Source: JAKSCF01 sp028279945 (GTDB taxonomy: Bacteria; Bacillota; Clostridia; Peptostreptococcales; JAAYPU01). Taken from it: a stretch of 32,061 bases of DNA. Under the pieces are notes generated by a model, which was given only the letters and a program-made list of their open reading frames with translations, did not search any database and was not told the DNA's origin. A program made the position numbers and the translations under genes. The stretch lies in contig JANQMT010000103.1 in NCBI GenBank assembly GCA_028279945.1, forward strand, positions 1-32,061. Direction: 5' to 3'. This document shows positions 25,624 through 32,061 of the stretch, piece by piece. The stretch's first letter is position 1, and each line of letters begins with the position of its first letter.

Positions 25624-26670
25624 ATGTTAAACAAAAAAGTTAAATCTATTGTTGCTTTATTATTGGTTGCTATAATGTGCTTTGCTATTATTGGATGTAG
25701 TGATTCTGATAGCAAGGAAACTGCCAATAACGATGAAACTGCAGAACCTACATCCAGCTTAAGACCTGAAGGTGTGCCTGAAGATTTCCCTAATAAAGAA
25801 ATCAAGTGGATTTATGCTTTTGGTCCTGGTTCTCCTAATGAAGCGTATTTCAGATTATTAGCAGACAAAGTTCAAGAAATGGAGGGATGGGATCACGGTT
25901 TTGTAGTCACTTTTAAAGAGGGAGGCAGCGGAAGAATTGGATGGTCTGCACTTGCTAATGCTAAACCAGATGGATATACCATCGGATTTACCCCTAGTGC
26001 ACTTCTAATCTCCTCAACTGCTGAGGATGTCCCTTACGGTTATGACAAAATGAGCTATATTATGAATAAAATGACGGACCCAGGTGCTATAGGTGTTGTC
26101 AGCGGATCGTCTTATGAAACTTTAACAGATCTGGTTGAAGAAGCAAAAAAACGTCCGGGAGAAGTAAGTTTTGGCGTTACATCCACCATTGGACAAGAGG
26201 GCCTAACTTTGAAGCTTATTGAAAAAGCTGCCGGTGTCAAATTTAAGATTATTCCATTCGACAGTGAACCTGAAGCAATTGCAGGTGTTATCGGTAACCA
26301 TATTGATGCTTTCTGCCTTAACATTACAGATTGCACCACTTTCGTTGAAGAAGGACAAATTGAAATTATTGCTACCGGTGATGTAGAACGTTCTCCATTC
26401 TTACCGGATGTTCCAACTTATAAGGAATCGGGGTACGATGTTACACAAGTTAATATGAGAGGCATCGGTGCTCCTAAAGATATGCCTGAACCAATCAGAG
26501 AGTATCTTGAAAAATGTTTTGTAGCTGCAGCAAACGATCCTGAAGTCGTACAAAAGGCTGCAGAAATGAAAATACCCGTTGATACCTTAACTGGTGCTGA
26601 AATGGAAGCTAAATTCACCAATATTGCTCAAAATCTTAAGATGCTTTGGGATGAGTCTCCTTGGCAATAA
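25624..26670 (+). CDS. tctC: TctC/Bug-family substrate-binding lipoprotein
   Basis: A 348-residue extracytoplasmic solute receptor of the tripartite tricarboxylate transporter (TTT). A lipoprotein signal ends in the lipobox AIIGC (Cys25). The Bug fold signatures include an early beta-strand IKWIYAFGPGSPNEAYFR, then GGSGRIGWSALANAKPDGYTIG near residue 100, and GAPKDMPEPIREYLEKCF near the C-terminus. Ligands in the family are carboxylates; this protein has a bulkier first loop than simple citrate receptors, so the substrate is not assigned. AGGAGG 7 nt before ATG 25624 is strong. First gene of tctCBA. Confidence 0.92.
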   Translation: MLNKKVKSIVALLLVAIMCFAIIGCSDSDSKETANNDETAEPTSSLRPEGVPEDFPNKEIKWIYAFGPGSPNEAYFRLLADKVQEMEGWDHGFVVTFKEGGSGRIGWSALANAKPDGYTIGFTPSALLISSTAEDVPYGYDKMSYIMNKMTDPGAIGVVSGSSYETLTDLVEEAKKRPGEVSFGVTSTIGQEGLTLKLIEKAAGVKFKIIPFDSEPEAIAGVIGNHIDAFCLNITDCTTFVEEGQIEIIATGDVERSPFLPDVPTYKESGYDVTQVNMRGIGAPKDMPEPIREYLEKCFVAAANDPEVVQKAAEMKIPVDTLTGAEMEAKFTNIAQNLKMLWDESPWQ

Positions 26671-26713
26671 AAGAATGCAAATGTATTTAAACTTTTAGAT
26701 ACAACTTAATATG

Positions 26714-26743
26714 ATTCAAGGAGTAGTAAAATACTCCTTGAAT
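26714..26743 (+). other. Intercistronic stem-loop between tctC and tctB
   Basis: A perfect 12-bp stem ATTCAAGGAGTA (26714-26725) / TACTCCTTGAAT (26732-26743), loop GTAAAA, without a following T-tract. Such elements typically protect or process mRNA so that the receptor is made in excess of the membrane subunits. The left arm carries an AAGGAG motif that is therefore masked. Confidence 0.7.
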
Positions 26744-26773
26744 ATCAATAAGTATTGAGAAGGTGGTTCAAAA

Positions 26774-27235
26774 ATGGACAATAAAATTAGAAAAAAAATC
26801 TTCGATTATAATTATTTATCAGTAATTTTAATATATATTTTTGCTCTAACATTTTTGTTTTCAACTTCCAAAATCAAGGATGCTGATTCAAGAATATTTC
26901 CTTATGTTGTAAGTGTATTGGCAATTGTGTTGGCAACAGTATTTTTTTTACAAACCTATTTCAATTGGGGTAATAAAAGAGCGCAACTTAATTTTAGCGG
27001 TACAAAATCTGCCTTATTGATGGGTGCTTTACTTCTTACGTATATTGCTGCTATAAAAGCTGTAGGTTTCTACTTGGCGACACCTTTTTACTTATATGTT
27101 TCTATGTGTGTGCTGGGACAGAAAAATAAGAAACTAATGCTTATTATTTCGTTGATTATGCCTTTGGGATCGTTTCTGTTTTTTGATCTAATTCTTAACA
27201 TGCAGATTCCGGAAGGTTCGTTATTTTCTTTGTAA
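26774..27235 (+). CDS. tctB: TctB-family small membrane subunit
   Basis: A 153-residue membrane protein with four hydrophobic segments (about 15-30, 42-60, 75-95, 118-142) and ADSRIFPYVVS, the typical TctB N-terminal motif (fP..v). It forms the small permease subunit with TctA. AGAAGGTGG lies about 8 nt before ATG 26774. It sits between tctC and tctA in the standard order. Sequence conservation in TctB is low, so context carries much of the call. Confidence 0.85.
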   Translation: MDNKIRKKIFDYNYLSVILIYIFALTFLFSTSKIKDADSRIFPYVVSVLAIVLATVFFLQTYFNWGNKRAQLNFSGTKSALLMGALLLTYIAAIKAVGFYLATPFYLYVSMCVLGQKNKKLMLIISLIMPLGSFLFFDLILNMQIPEGSLFSL

Positions 27236-27269
27236 CTGGAATAATTTTACTAAGTAAGGAGTGTACCAT

Positions 27270-28760
27270 ATGGAATTTTTAGATTATGCTTTAGATGCAT
27301 TAACTCTAACAAATTTATTGTGGTTGTCCATTGGCGCAATTGTAGGTGCTATCCTCGGTGCTTTGCCGGGAATGTCTGCTGATACAGGCATCGCCATTTT
27401 TCTGCCTATGACCTTTAATTTGGAACCGGTCACTGGACTAATCACTTTAGGCGCCATTTATGTAACGGCATCTTATGGCGGTAATATCACAGCTGTATTA
27501 ATCAATACCCCAGGAACCTCGGACTCATTGTTTATGACTTTGGATGGTTATCCGATGACCGTAAGAGGCGAAGGCCTGAGAGCCATCGGTGTTACCACTA
27601 TTAGTTCTTTTATTGGAGGAATAATAGGTTCTGTTGCTTTGTTATTCATTGCACCGCCTCTTGCAAAAATTGCAGTAAGATTTGGTCCAATGGAGTTATT
27701 TTTAACAACGATGATGGGAATTGTCATCATTATCGGCCTGTCAAAAGACGGTATGATCAAAGGCCTTTTAAGTGCTTGTTTGGGTCTTTTATGTGCGGTG
27801 ATTGGTCTGGATGGTATTACAGGTATGAGTCGCTTTAATTTTGGAATTAATCAAATATATGATGAACTGCCTTTGCTGCCTGTTGTTTTGGGTATGTTTG
27901 CGGTATCTCAGGTTTTTGTGCTGATAGCCGATAAAACTGAGACCATATCTATTGACAAATCCAGTATTCAGGGCAATAGTTTTATCTCCCTAAAAGATCA
28001 AATGCGCATGTTAATCAATAATATAAGGTCTTCTGTTATCGGTACTTTGGTTGGTATTGTACCCGGTGCCGGCACAACTGTGGCTGCAGGTATCAGTTAC
28101 AACCTAGCCAAAAAAGGCGATAAAAATCCCGAGACTTTTGGTAAAGGTAATGAGCAAGGACTTGCGTCAGTATCAGCAGCAAACAATGCAGTGGTGGGTG
28201 GTTCCCTTGTACCGCTGCTGACCCTTGGGATACCCGGAAATGGAACCGCAGCCCTTTTTCTTGGCGGTCTTTTGATTCATGGATTGGCGCCGGGAAGCCA
28301 ATTGTTTACCAAGCACGCAGATACAGCGTTTGGTTTATTTTTAGGTTTAATTCTTGCACAATTTTTTATTTTGCTTATAGGGTTGTTTGGTGCTCCTATT
28401 TATGCAAGGATAACCAGAGTACCTATCAATCTTTTGATTCCCATTATAGGGTCTTTCTGTATATTGGGCGCATACACTTACCGAAATCTGGCTTTTGACG
28501 CAATCTTAGTTTTAATTTTCGGAATTGTCGGTTACTACATGACAAAGGCTCATTTTTCAATGGCACCTTTTGTATTGGCTTTTGTATTAGGGAAAAATGC
28601 TGAAATACATCTGAGAAGGACTATAATACTTGCCGGTGACAATATTGGAACCGTGTTAATGAAACCTTTACCAATTGTTTTATTGACAATAAATATTTTA
28701 TTCTTAATCTCACCTTTCTGGCCCGATATCAAGATGTTTTTCAAAAGAAAGAGTGCATAA
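27270..28760 (+). CDS. tctA: TctA-family large permease subunit
   Basis: A 496-residue integral membrane protein with about 11-12 spans. Duplicated family motifs GALPGMSADTGIAIFLP (near 29-45) and GIVPGAGTTVAAGISYN (near 263-279) are hallmark TctA sequences, and ITAVLINTPGT and TLGIPGNGTAALFLGG are also present. It translocates the TctC-delivered carboxylate using an ion gradient. I chose ATG 27270 because AAGGAG at 27256-27261 is 8 nt upstream; the GTG at 27261 overlaps that site. Last gene of the transporter operon. Confidence 0.95.
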   Translation: MEFLDYALDALTLTNLLWLSIGAIVGAILGALPGMSADTGIAIFLPMTFNLEPVTGLITLGAIYVTASYGGNITAVLINTPGTSDSLFMTLDGYPMTVRGEGLRAIGVTTISSFIGGIIGSVALLFIAPPLAKIAVRFGPMELFLTTMMGIVIIIGLSKDGMIKGLLSACLGLLCAVIGLDGITGMSRFNFGINQIYDELPLLPVVLGMFAVSQVFVLIADKTETISIDKSSIQGNSFISLKDQMRMLINNIRSSVIGTLVGIVPGAGTTVAAGISYNLAKKGDKNPETFGKGNEQGLASVSAANNAVVGGSLVPLLTLGIPGNGTAALFLGGLLIHGLAPGSQLFTKHADTAFGLFLGLILAQFFILLIGLFGAPIYARITRVPINLLIPIIGSFCILGAYTYRNLAFDAILVLIFGIVGYYMTKAHFSMAPFVLAFVLGKNAEIHLRRTIILAGDNIGTVLMKPLPIVLLTINILFLISPFWPDIKMFFKRKSA

Positions 28761-28787
28761 AGGCAGAGTTTTATGAAATATTTATTG

Positions 28788-28810
28788 AACTGAAATGAAT
28801 TTCAGTTTTT
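28788..28810 (+). terminator. Weak terminator after tctA
   Basis: An 8-bp stem AACTGAAA (28788-28795) / TTTCAGTT (28800-28807), loop TGAA, followed by only three further T. The ribosome site of the next gene begins 4 nt later, so read-through is likely and this may act as an attenuator. Confidence 0.5.
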
Positions 28811-28830
28811 AAGAAGGAGTTGGTAGTCTT

Positions 28831-29823
28831 ATGGACAGTGACAGTTGGATACAGATGATCCTTCTTGTCTTGCTAATTATAGGTGCGGCGTATTGTGCAG
28901 CTTCAGAGATTTCTTATGCATCAATAAATAAAATCCGAGTAAAAAATTATGCTGACAATGGGGATATACGCGCAAAAAAGGCAATGTACATTTCGAATAA
29001 ATTTGATCAAGCATTGACGACTATCCTTATCGGTAATAATCTCACCCATATTGGATTTGCATCGCTGGCAACCTTGATTTCCACACAATTATGGGGTGTG
29101 GAATCCGTTAAATACACGACGATTGTTTCCACGGTTGTTGTATTTCTAATCAGTGAGATGATTCCCAAGAGTTATGCAAAAACAAATAGTGTAAAATTTG
29201 CGCTTGCTGTATCGAGCTCCTTACTGGTTCTCATGAAAATATTTTCACCAGTTGCTTTTTTATTTACATCCATAAGTCGGATGCTGTCAAAGGTTTTTCC
29301 TGAGAGGCAGGAGCCTGCCATAACCGAGGAAGAGTTTTATGATATGATTGAAACGGTTCAGGCAGAAGGCATCTTGGACAGGGATAAGCAGAAACTGGTT
29401 CATTCAGCGCTGGATTTTGATGTCATTACTGCCGGTGACATTTTTATCCCAAGGAAAGATGTTGTGGCATTAGACATAGATTCTACACAAGAAGAAATCT
29501 TGCAAAAAATAAAAACACAGAAGTACTCAAGGCTACCTGTATATAAGGGTTGTATGGATAATATTATTGGTATTCTACAAACCAGACAATTTTTAAAGCT
29601 CCATATTAAACATGTCGACTTTGATGTCCAAAGCCTATTATTAAAGCCCTATTTCGTTCGTAAAAAGTCACCTGTAGACGATTTGCTGAAGGCGATGAGC
29701 AGTAAAAAACTTCATATGTCTATTGTCGTTGATGATTGCGAGAAAACCCTTGGGATTGTCACTGTAGAGGACATCTTGGAGGAACTTGTAGGCGAAATAT
29801 GGGATGAAGACGATGTTGTTTAA
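28831..29823 (+). CDS. DUF21/CBS membrane protein (CNNM/CorC type) lacking the C-terminal CorC_HlyC domain
   Basis: A 330-residue protein. A DUF21/CNNM transmembrane domain spans about 8-150 (ASEISYASINKIRVKNY, IGNNLTHIGFA, SEMIPKSYAK), then a linker EEFYDMIETVQAEGILD and a CBS pair (about 195-325, SRLPVYKG and VVDDCEKTLGIVTVEDILEELVGEIWDED). Homologues act in magnesium or cobalt homeostasis and efflux. The protein stops right after the second CBS, omitting the ~80-residue CorC_HlyC domain its neighbour has. I see no frameshifted remnant in the 32-nt gap. AAGGAG lies 11 nt before the start. Confidence 0.88.
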   Translation: MDSDSWIQMILLVLLIIGAAYCAASEISYASINKIRVKNYADNGDIRAKKAMYISNKFDQALTTILIGNNLTHIGFASLATLISTQLWGVESVKYTTIVSTVVVFLISEMIPKSYAKTNSVKFALAVSSSLLVLMKIFSPVAFLFTSISRMLSKVFPERQEPAITEEEFYDMIETVQAEGILDRDKQKLVHSALDFDVITAGDIFIPRKDVVALDIDSTQEEILQKIKTQKYSRLPVYKGCMDNIIGILQTRQFLKLHIKHVDFDVQSLLLKPYFVRKKSPVDDLLKAMSSKKLHMSIVVDDCEKTLGIVTVEDILEELVGEIWDEDDVV

Positions 29824-29855
29824 AGTCAGAATACGATAGGAGTTGATTTTATACT

Positions 29856-31118
29856 ATGGACAGTTGGGTTTGTATAGCCATTGTTCCTTTAATCATGCTT
29901 TCCGCTTTTTTTTCCGGTTCGGAAATAGCTTTTGCCTCTGTCAACAAAGTGAGATTAAAAAAGGCATCTCAATCTGGTAATTCCAGTGCAACGGCTGCCT
30001 TGTACATATGTGAGCATTTTGAAGATGCGCTGTCCACAATATTGATCTGCAACAATCTGGTGAACATTACGGCATGTTCCATTTCCACGGTAATTGTTAT
30101 TGGTTTGATGGGAGAATTTGGTACTGTTGTGGCCACTCTGATTATGACTGTAATCATTCTGGTTTTCGGTGAAATAGTCCCCAAAATTATTGCAAAACAA
30201 CAATGTAATCGAATGGTATTGATAGCGGCCTATCCTTTACGACTATTGATGTTTATTTTGAAACCTGTTATTACCATTGTCGTTTGGATCGTTAATCTGG
30301 TTTCAGATCTCTGGGAAAAGGACAATGAAAATGAACCTTCCATAACTGAGGAAGAACTGGTTTTGATCATTGAAAGCGTTGAGGACGATGGTATTATTGA
30401 TAAAGGGAGAAGTGATCTTTTGCAGTCGGTCTTGGAATTCTCCGATATATCAGCCCAGGAAATCCTAACGCCCCGAACCGATATGATTGGCATCGACATT
30501 GATGATGACATGGATACCATCATTGAGACTGCCCTTAGTTCACCTTACTCTCGAATACCTGTTTACGAAGGCAGCCCTGACAAGATAATTGGGATTTTAT
30601 ATCTCGATCACTTTTTGAAAAAGCTGCTGGACACGGATCAGATGGACATCCGAACCATACTGATTGACGCTTGTTTCATTCATAAAACAATGAAACTCCC
30701 TGCCATTTTTGCCCAGTTGAACCGCCTCCGACTGCAGATGGCCATTGTTACCGACGAATATGGGGGAACAATGGGATGCATTACTATAGAGGATGTTCTT
30801 GAGGAGCTGGTTGGCGATATTTGGGATGAGACAGATGAAATTATTAACGAGTTTGTCAGTGTTGGAGAAAATACTTATGAGCTGAGTGGTGATTTAGTTA
30901 TTCGAGATTTTCTGGAATATGTGGATGCAGATGATCGCGGCTTTGAGAGCGATTATACGACTGTGGGCGGCTGGGCTATTGAGATGCTAAATGGATTACC
31001 GAATATCGGTGATACGTTTGTTTACAAAAACTTGACTGTAACGGTGATTGCGGTGAACTGCATGCGTGTAACAAGACTTTCTGTGAATGTTACACCGCAA
31101 AAGGAGGAAGAAATCTAA
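29856..31118 (+). CDS. DUF21/CBS/CorC_HlyC membrane protein (hemolysin/CNNM family)
   Basis: A 420-residue protein with complete family architecture. The DUF21 membrane domain is at about 5-145 (SGSEIAFASVNKVRLKKA, CNNLVNITA, GEIVPKIIAK) and the CBS pair at about 195-320 (TPRTDMIGID, SRIPVYEGSPDKIIGI, MAIVTDEYGGTMGCITIEDVLEELVGDIWDE). The C-terminal CorC_HlyC transporter-associated domain is at about 335-412 (ELSGDLVIRDFLEYV, TVGGWAIEMLNGLPNIGD). Its probable role is divalent-cation (Mg) export or homeostasis; the hemolysin name is historical. It is a tandem paralogue of the previous gene, 32 nt apart. The ribosome site AGGAG is rather far (13 nt). Confidence 0.92.
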   Translation: MDSWVCIAIVPLIMLSAFFSGSEIAFASVNKVRLKKASQSGNSSATAALYICEHFEDALSTILICNNLVNITACSISTVIVIGLMGEFGTVVATLIMTVIILVFGEIVPKIIAKQQCNRMVLIAAYPLRLLMFILKPVITIVVWIVNLVSDLWEKDNENEPSITEEELVLIIESVEDDGIIDKGRSDLLQSVLEFSDISAQEILTPRTDMIGIDIDDDMDTIIETALSSPYSRIPVYEGSPDKIIGILYLDHFLKKLLDTDQMDIRTILIDACFIHKTMKLPAIFAQLNRLRLQMAIVTDEYGGTMGCITIEDVLEELVGDIWDETDEIINEFVSVGENTYELSGDLVIRDFLEYVDADDRGFESDYTTVGGWAIEMLNGLPNIGDTFVYKNLTVTVIAVNCMRVTRLSVNVTPQKEEEI

Positions 31119-31177
31119 TAATGATACTGATAAAAAGTTAATCGCTTTGAAAACTATTTTGGAGTAAAAAATATGAA

Positions 31178-31205
31178 AAGGACAACACTGGCCAGTATTG
31201 TCCTT
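31178..31205. terminator. Inverted repeat between convergent DUF21/CBS and gntR genes
   Basis: Two 14-bp arms meet without spacer: AAGGACAACACTGG (31178-31191) and CCAGTATTGTCCTT (31192-31205), with one mismatch. T-rich sequence follows on both strands (AGTTTTG on plus, TTTTCATATTTTTT on minus), so it probably ends both converging transcripts. Confidence 0.6.
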
Positions 31206-31219
31206 AGTTTTGATTGTTA

Positions 31220-31942
31220 TCAAATTTCAAATTTAATAAATGGTCTATATTGATCCGGTAAGGCTACCGTAGTTGTAAAGGCTATGGTTTTTTGGTTGTC
31301 ATCAACGATATCTGTATTCCAAATTAATAATGGGTTGTTATGTTCAACGCCCAAAAGTTTCAATTCATAATCATTGGGAAGCCTGGTGTTGATATGAATA
31401 TGCAAGTATTTAAGTTTAATTTCTAAAAAATCTCTTAAATAAACATGTAAATAGGTATTGTCTAAATCATTAGGATTAATTGGTTTGTTCAACAGTGTAG
31501 ACATAGGAATATAACTGTAATCAATACCAATAGGCGTGTTATTGTTATGCATGGTTCGTATTACTTCGTAAATTTTTTCATTTTTTAATAAATAGAATTT
31601 ATCATTAATTTCTTCATTGGCCTCAATGATGTTAATTTTTACCAAAGAATGCTTCTTTGACCCTAAAGAAGAAATTTTTATGGGTTTTGAAAAAACATAA
31701 GAAATATTGTCTTTGATTGATAAATTGTGTTTTACAAAAGTGCCTTTTCCTCTGACTCTTTCTACGATACCCATGGTGGATAATTCCTTAATAGCGGAAT
31801 TCACTGTTCCTCTACTTACATTAAAAGATCTTGAGAGTTCATTTTCTGATGGAATTTTGTAACCGGGCTGCCATAGCCCGGTATTTATTTTGTCCAGAAT
31901 GTAATCTTGTATCTTAATATATGCTGGAGTGTATGTATTCAT
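31220..31942 (-). CDS. GntR-family (HutC/UTRA) transcriptional regulator
   Basis: A 240-residue regulator. The N-terminal winged helix-turn-helix (about 8-72) shows YKIPSENELSRSFNVSRGTVNSAIKELSTMGIVERVRGKGTFV, the GntR signature. Residues 95-235 form a UTRA ligand-binding domain (EKIYEVIRTMHNNNTPIGIDYSYIPM, NPLLIWNTDIVDDNQKTIAFTTT). HutC-type regulators respond to sugars, sugar phosphates or amino-acid metabolites. GAGG lies 5 nt before the start. It faces a divergent promoter and a palindromic operator at the right edge, so its target operon probably starts just outside the window and includes its own gene. Confidence 0.92.
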   Translation of the reverse strand: MNTYTPAYIKIQDYILDKINTGLWQPGYKIPSENELSRSFNVSRGTVNSAIKELSTMGIVERVRGKGTFVKHNLSIKDNISYVFSKPIKISSLGSKKHSLVKINIIEANEEINDKFYLLKNEKIYEVIRTMHNNNTPIGIDYSYIPMSTLLNKPINPNDLDNTYLHVYLRDFLEIKLKYLHIHINTRLPNDYELKLLGVEHNNPLLIWNTDIVDDNQKTIAFTTTVALPDQYRPFIKFEI

Positions 31943-31973
31943 AGTAACCTCACATTAATATCAGTTTAGTAAG

Positions 31974-32002
31974 AGAATACAATTTTATTGACAAAAAGTC
32001 AA
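31974..32002 (-). promoter_or_regulatory. Promoter of the GntR regulator gene
   Basis: On the minus strand TTGACT (plus 31997-32002), 17 nt, TATTCT (plus 31974-31979). Transcription would begin about 25 nt before the start codon. Its -35 lies almost back to back with the divergent plus-strand -35. Confidence 0.6.
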
Positions 32003-32016
32003 ATACGGTGTATTGT
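31988..32016 (+). promoter_or_regulatory. Divergent promoter reading off the right edge
   Basis: TTGACA (31988-31993), 17 nt, TATTGT (32011-32016). The -10 overlaps the left end of the 28-bp palindrome, so regulator binding would block it. The driven gene is outside the window. Confidence 0.65.
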
Positions 32017-32040
32017 ATAGTTGTATATACAACTATACAA
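32013..32040. promoter_or_regulatory. 28-bp perfect palindromic operator with extra tandem half-sites
   Basis: Fourteen bases starting TTGTATAGTTGTAT (32013-32026) are followed directly by their exact reverse complement (32027-32040). ATACAACT then repeats head to tail at 8-bp period (32028-32035, 32036-32043, and ATACAACC at 32044-32051). The length and symmetry suit a dimeric GntR/HutC protein. The adjacent regulator is the obvious candidate. Confidence 0.7.
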
Positions 32041-32061
32041 CTATACAACCATACCTTTAAA

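Noticed and set aside
31173..31253. 26-residue plus-strand ORF (MKRTTLASIV...) with GGAG 8 nt upstream between the DUF21/CBS and gntR genes.
   Set aside because: Most of it lies in the terminator inverted repeat and it runs into the gntR 3-prime end. The ribosome site could be chance and there is no recognisable product.

Overview
The window looks like AT-rich chromosomal DNA from an anaerobic, endospore-forming member of the Clostridia (Firmicutes). The evidence is a spoIIQ / spoIIID / mbl sporulation and rod-shape neighbourhood, an S-layer-homology (SLH) cell-wall protein, strong AGGAGG-type ribosome binding sites, and several genes of typically clostridial type (DUF3795 protein, CmpB-like membrane protein, an iron-sulfur L-cysteine desulfidase family enzyme). 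I see no rRNA, tRNA, CRISPR array, transposase or integrase. The order or genus cannot be fixed from the sequence.

Layout. (1) 1-2475: a minus-strand DUF3795 Cys-rich protein, then a divergent pair of a CmpB-type membrane protein and trmB, which overlap. (2) 2607-5669: a 1020-residue O-antigen-ligase/Wzy-like polymerase with TPR repeats and two putative sugar-binding beta-sandwich modules, closed by a strong terminator. (3) 5725-16197: an apparent operon of three exported proteins: a 1287-residue S8 subtilase, a three-SLH-domain wall protein and a 1628-residue lactocepin-like S8 subtilase. Its control region has a near-consensus sigma-A promoter, a perfect 32-bp palindrome just upstream, and a 15-bp element that matches the Bacillus Fur box at all but one specified position. 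(4) 16263-18820: a minus-strand PLP aminotransferase convergent with the protease operon, divergent from an lrgA/lrgB-type membrane pair. (5) 18871-23627: spoIIQ with a sigma-F-like promoter, spoIIID (inverted relative to its neighbours), then an mbl-fabZ-pgcA run ending in a hairpin terminator. (6) 23628-25474: a long AT-rich intergenic region carrying a perfect 33-bp palindrome, then the L-cysteine desulfidase family gene. (7) 25624-28760: a tctC-tctB-tctA tripartite tricarboxylate-type transporter with a 12-bp stem-loop between the binding protein and the membrane genes. (8) 28831-31118: two tandem DUF21/CBS membrane proteins, the first lacking the C-terminal CorC_HlyC domain. (9) 31220-32061: a GntR/HutC-type regulator facing a divergent promoter and a perfect 28-bp palindrome, so the operon it controls probably lies past the right edge.

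The best candidate for an undescribed system is region 3. Two giant secreted proteases, neither with an SLH domain nor an LPXTG signal, flank a small SLH wall anchor behind a predicted metal-responsive (Fur-type) operator. The first protease also carries a His/Asp-rich loop of the metal-binding type. This suggests a surface proteolysis module linked to metal (iron or zinc) limitation. The linkage is inference; the motifs themselves are read directly from the sequence.
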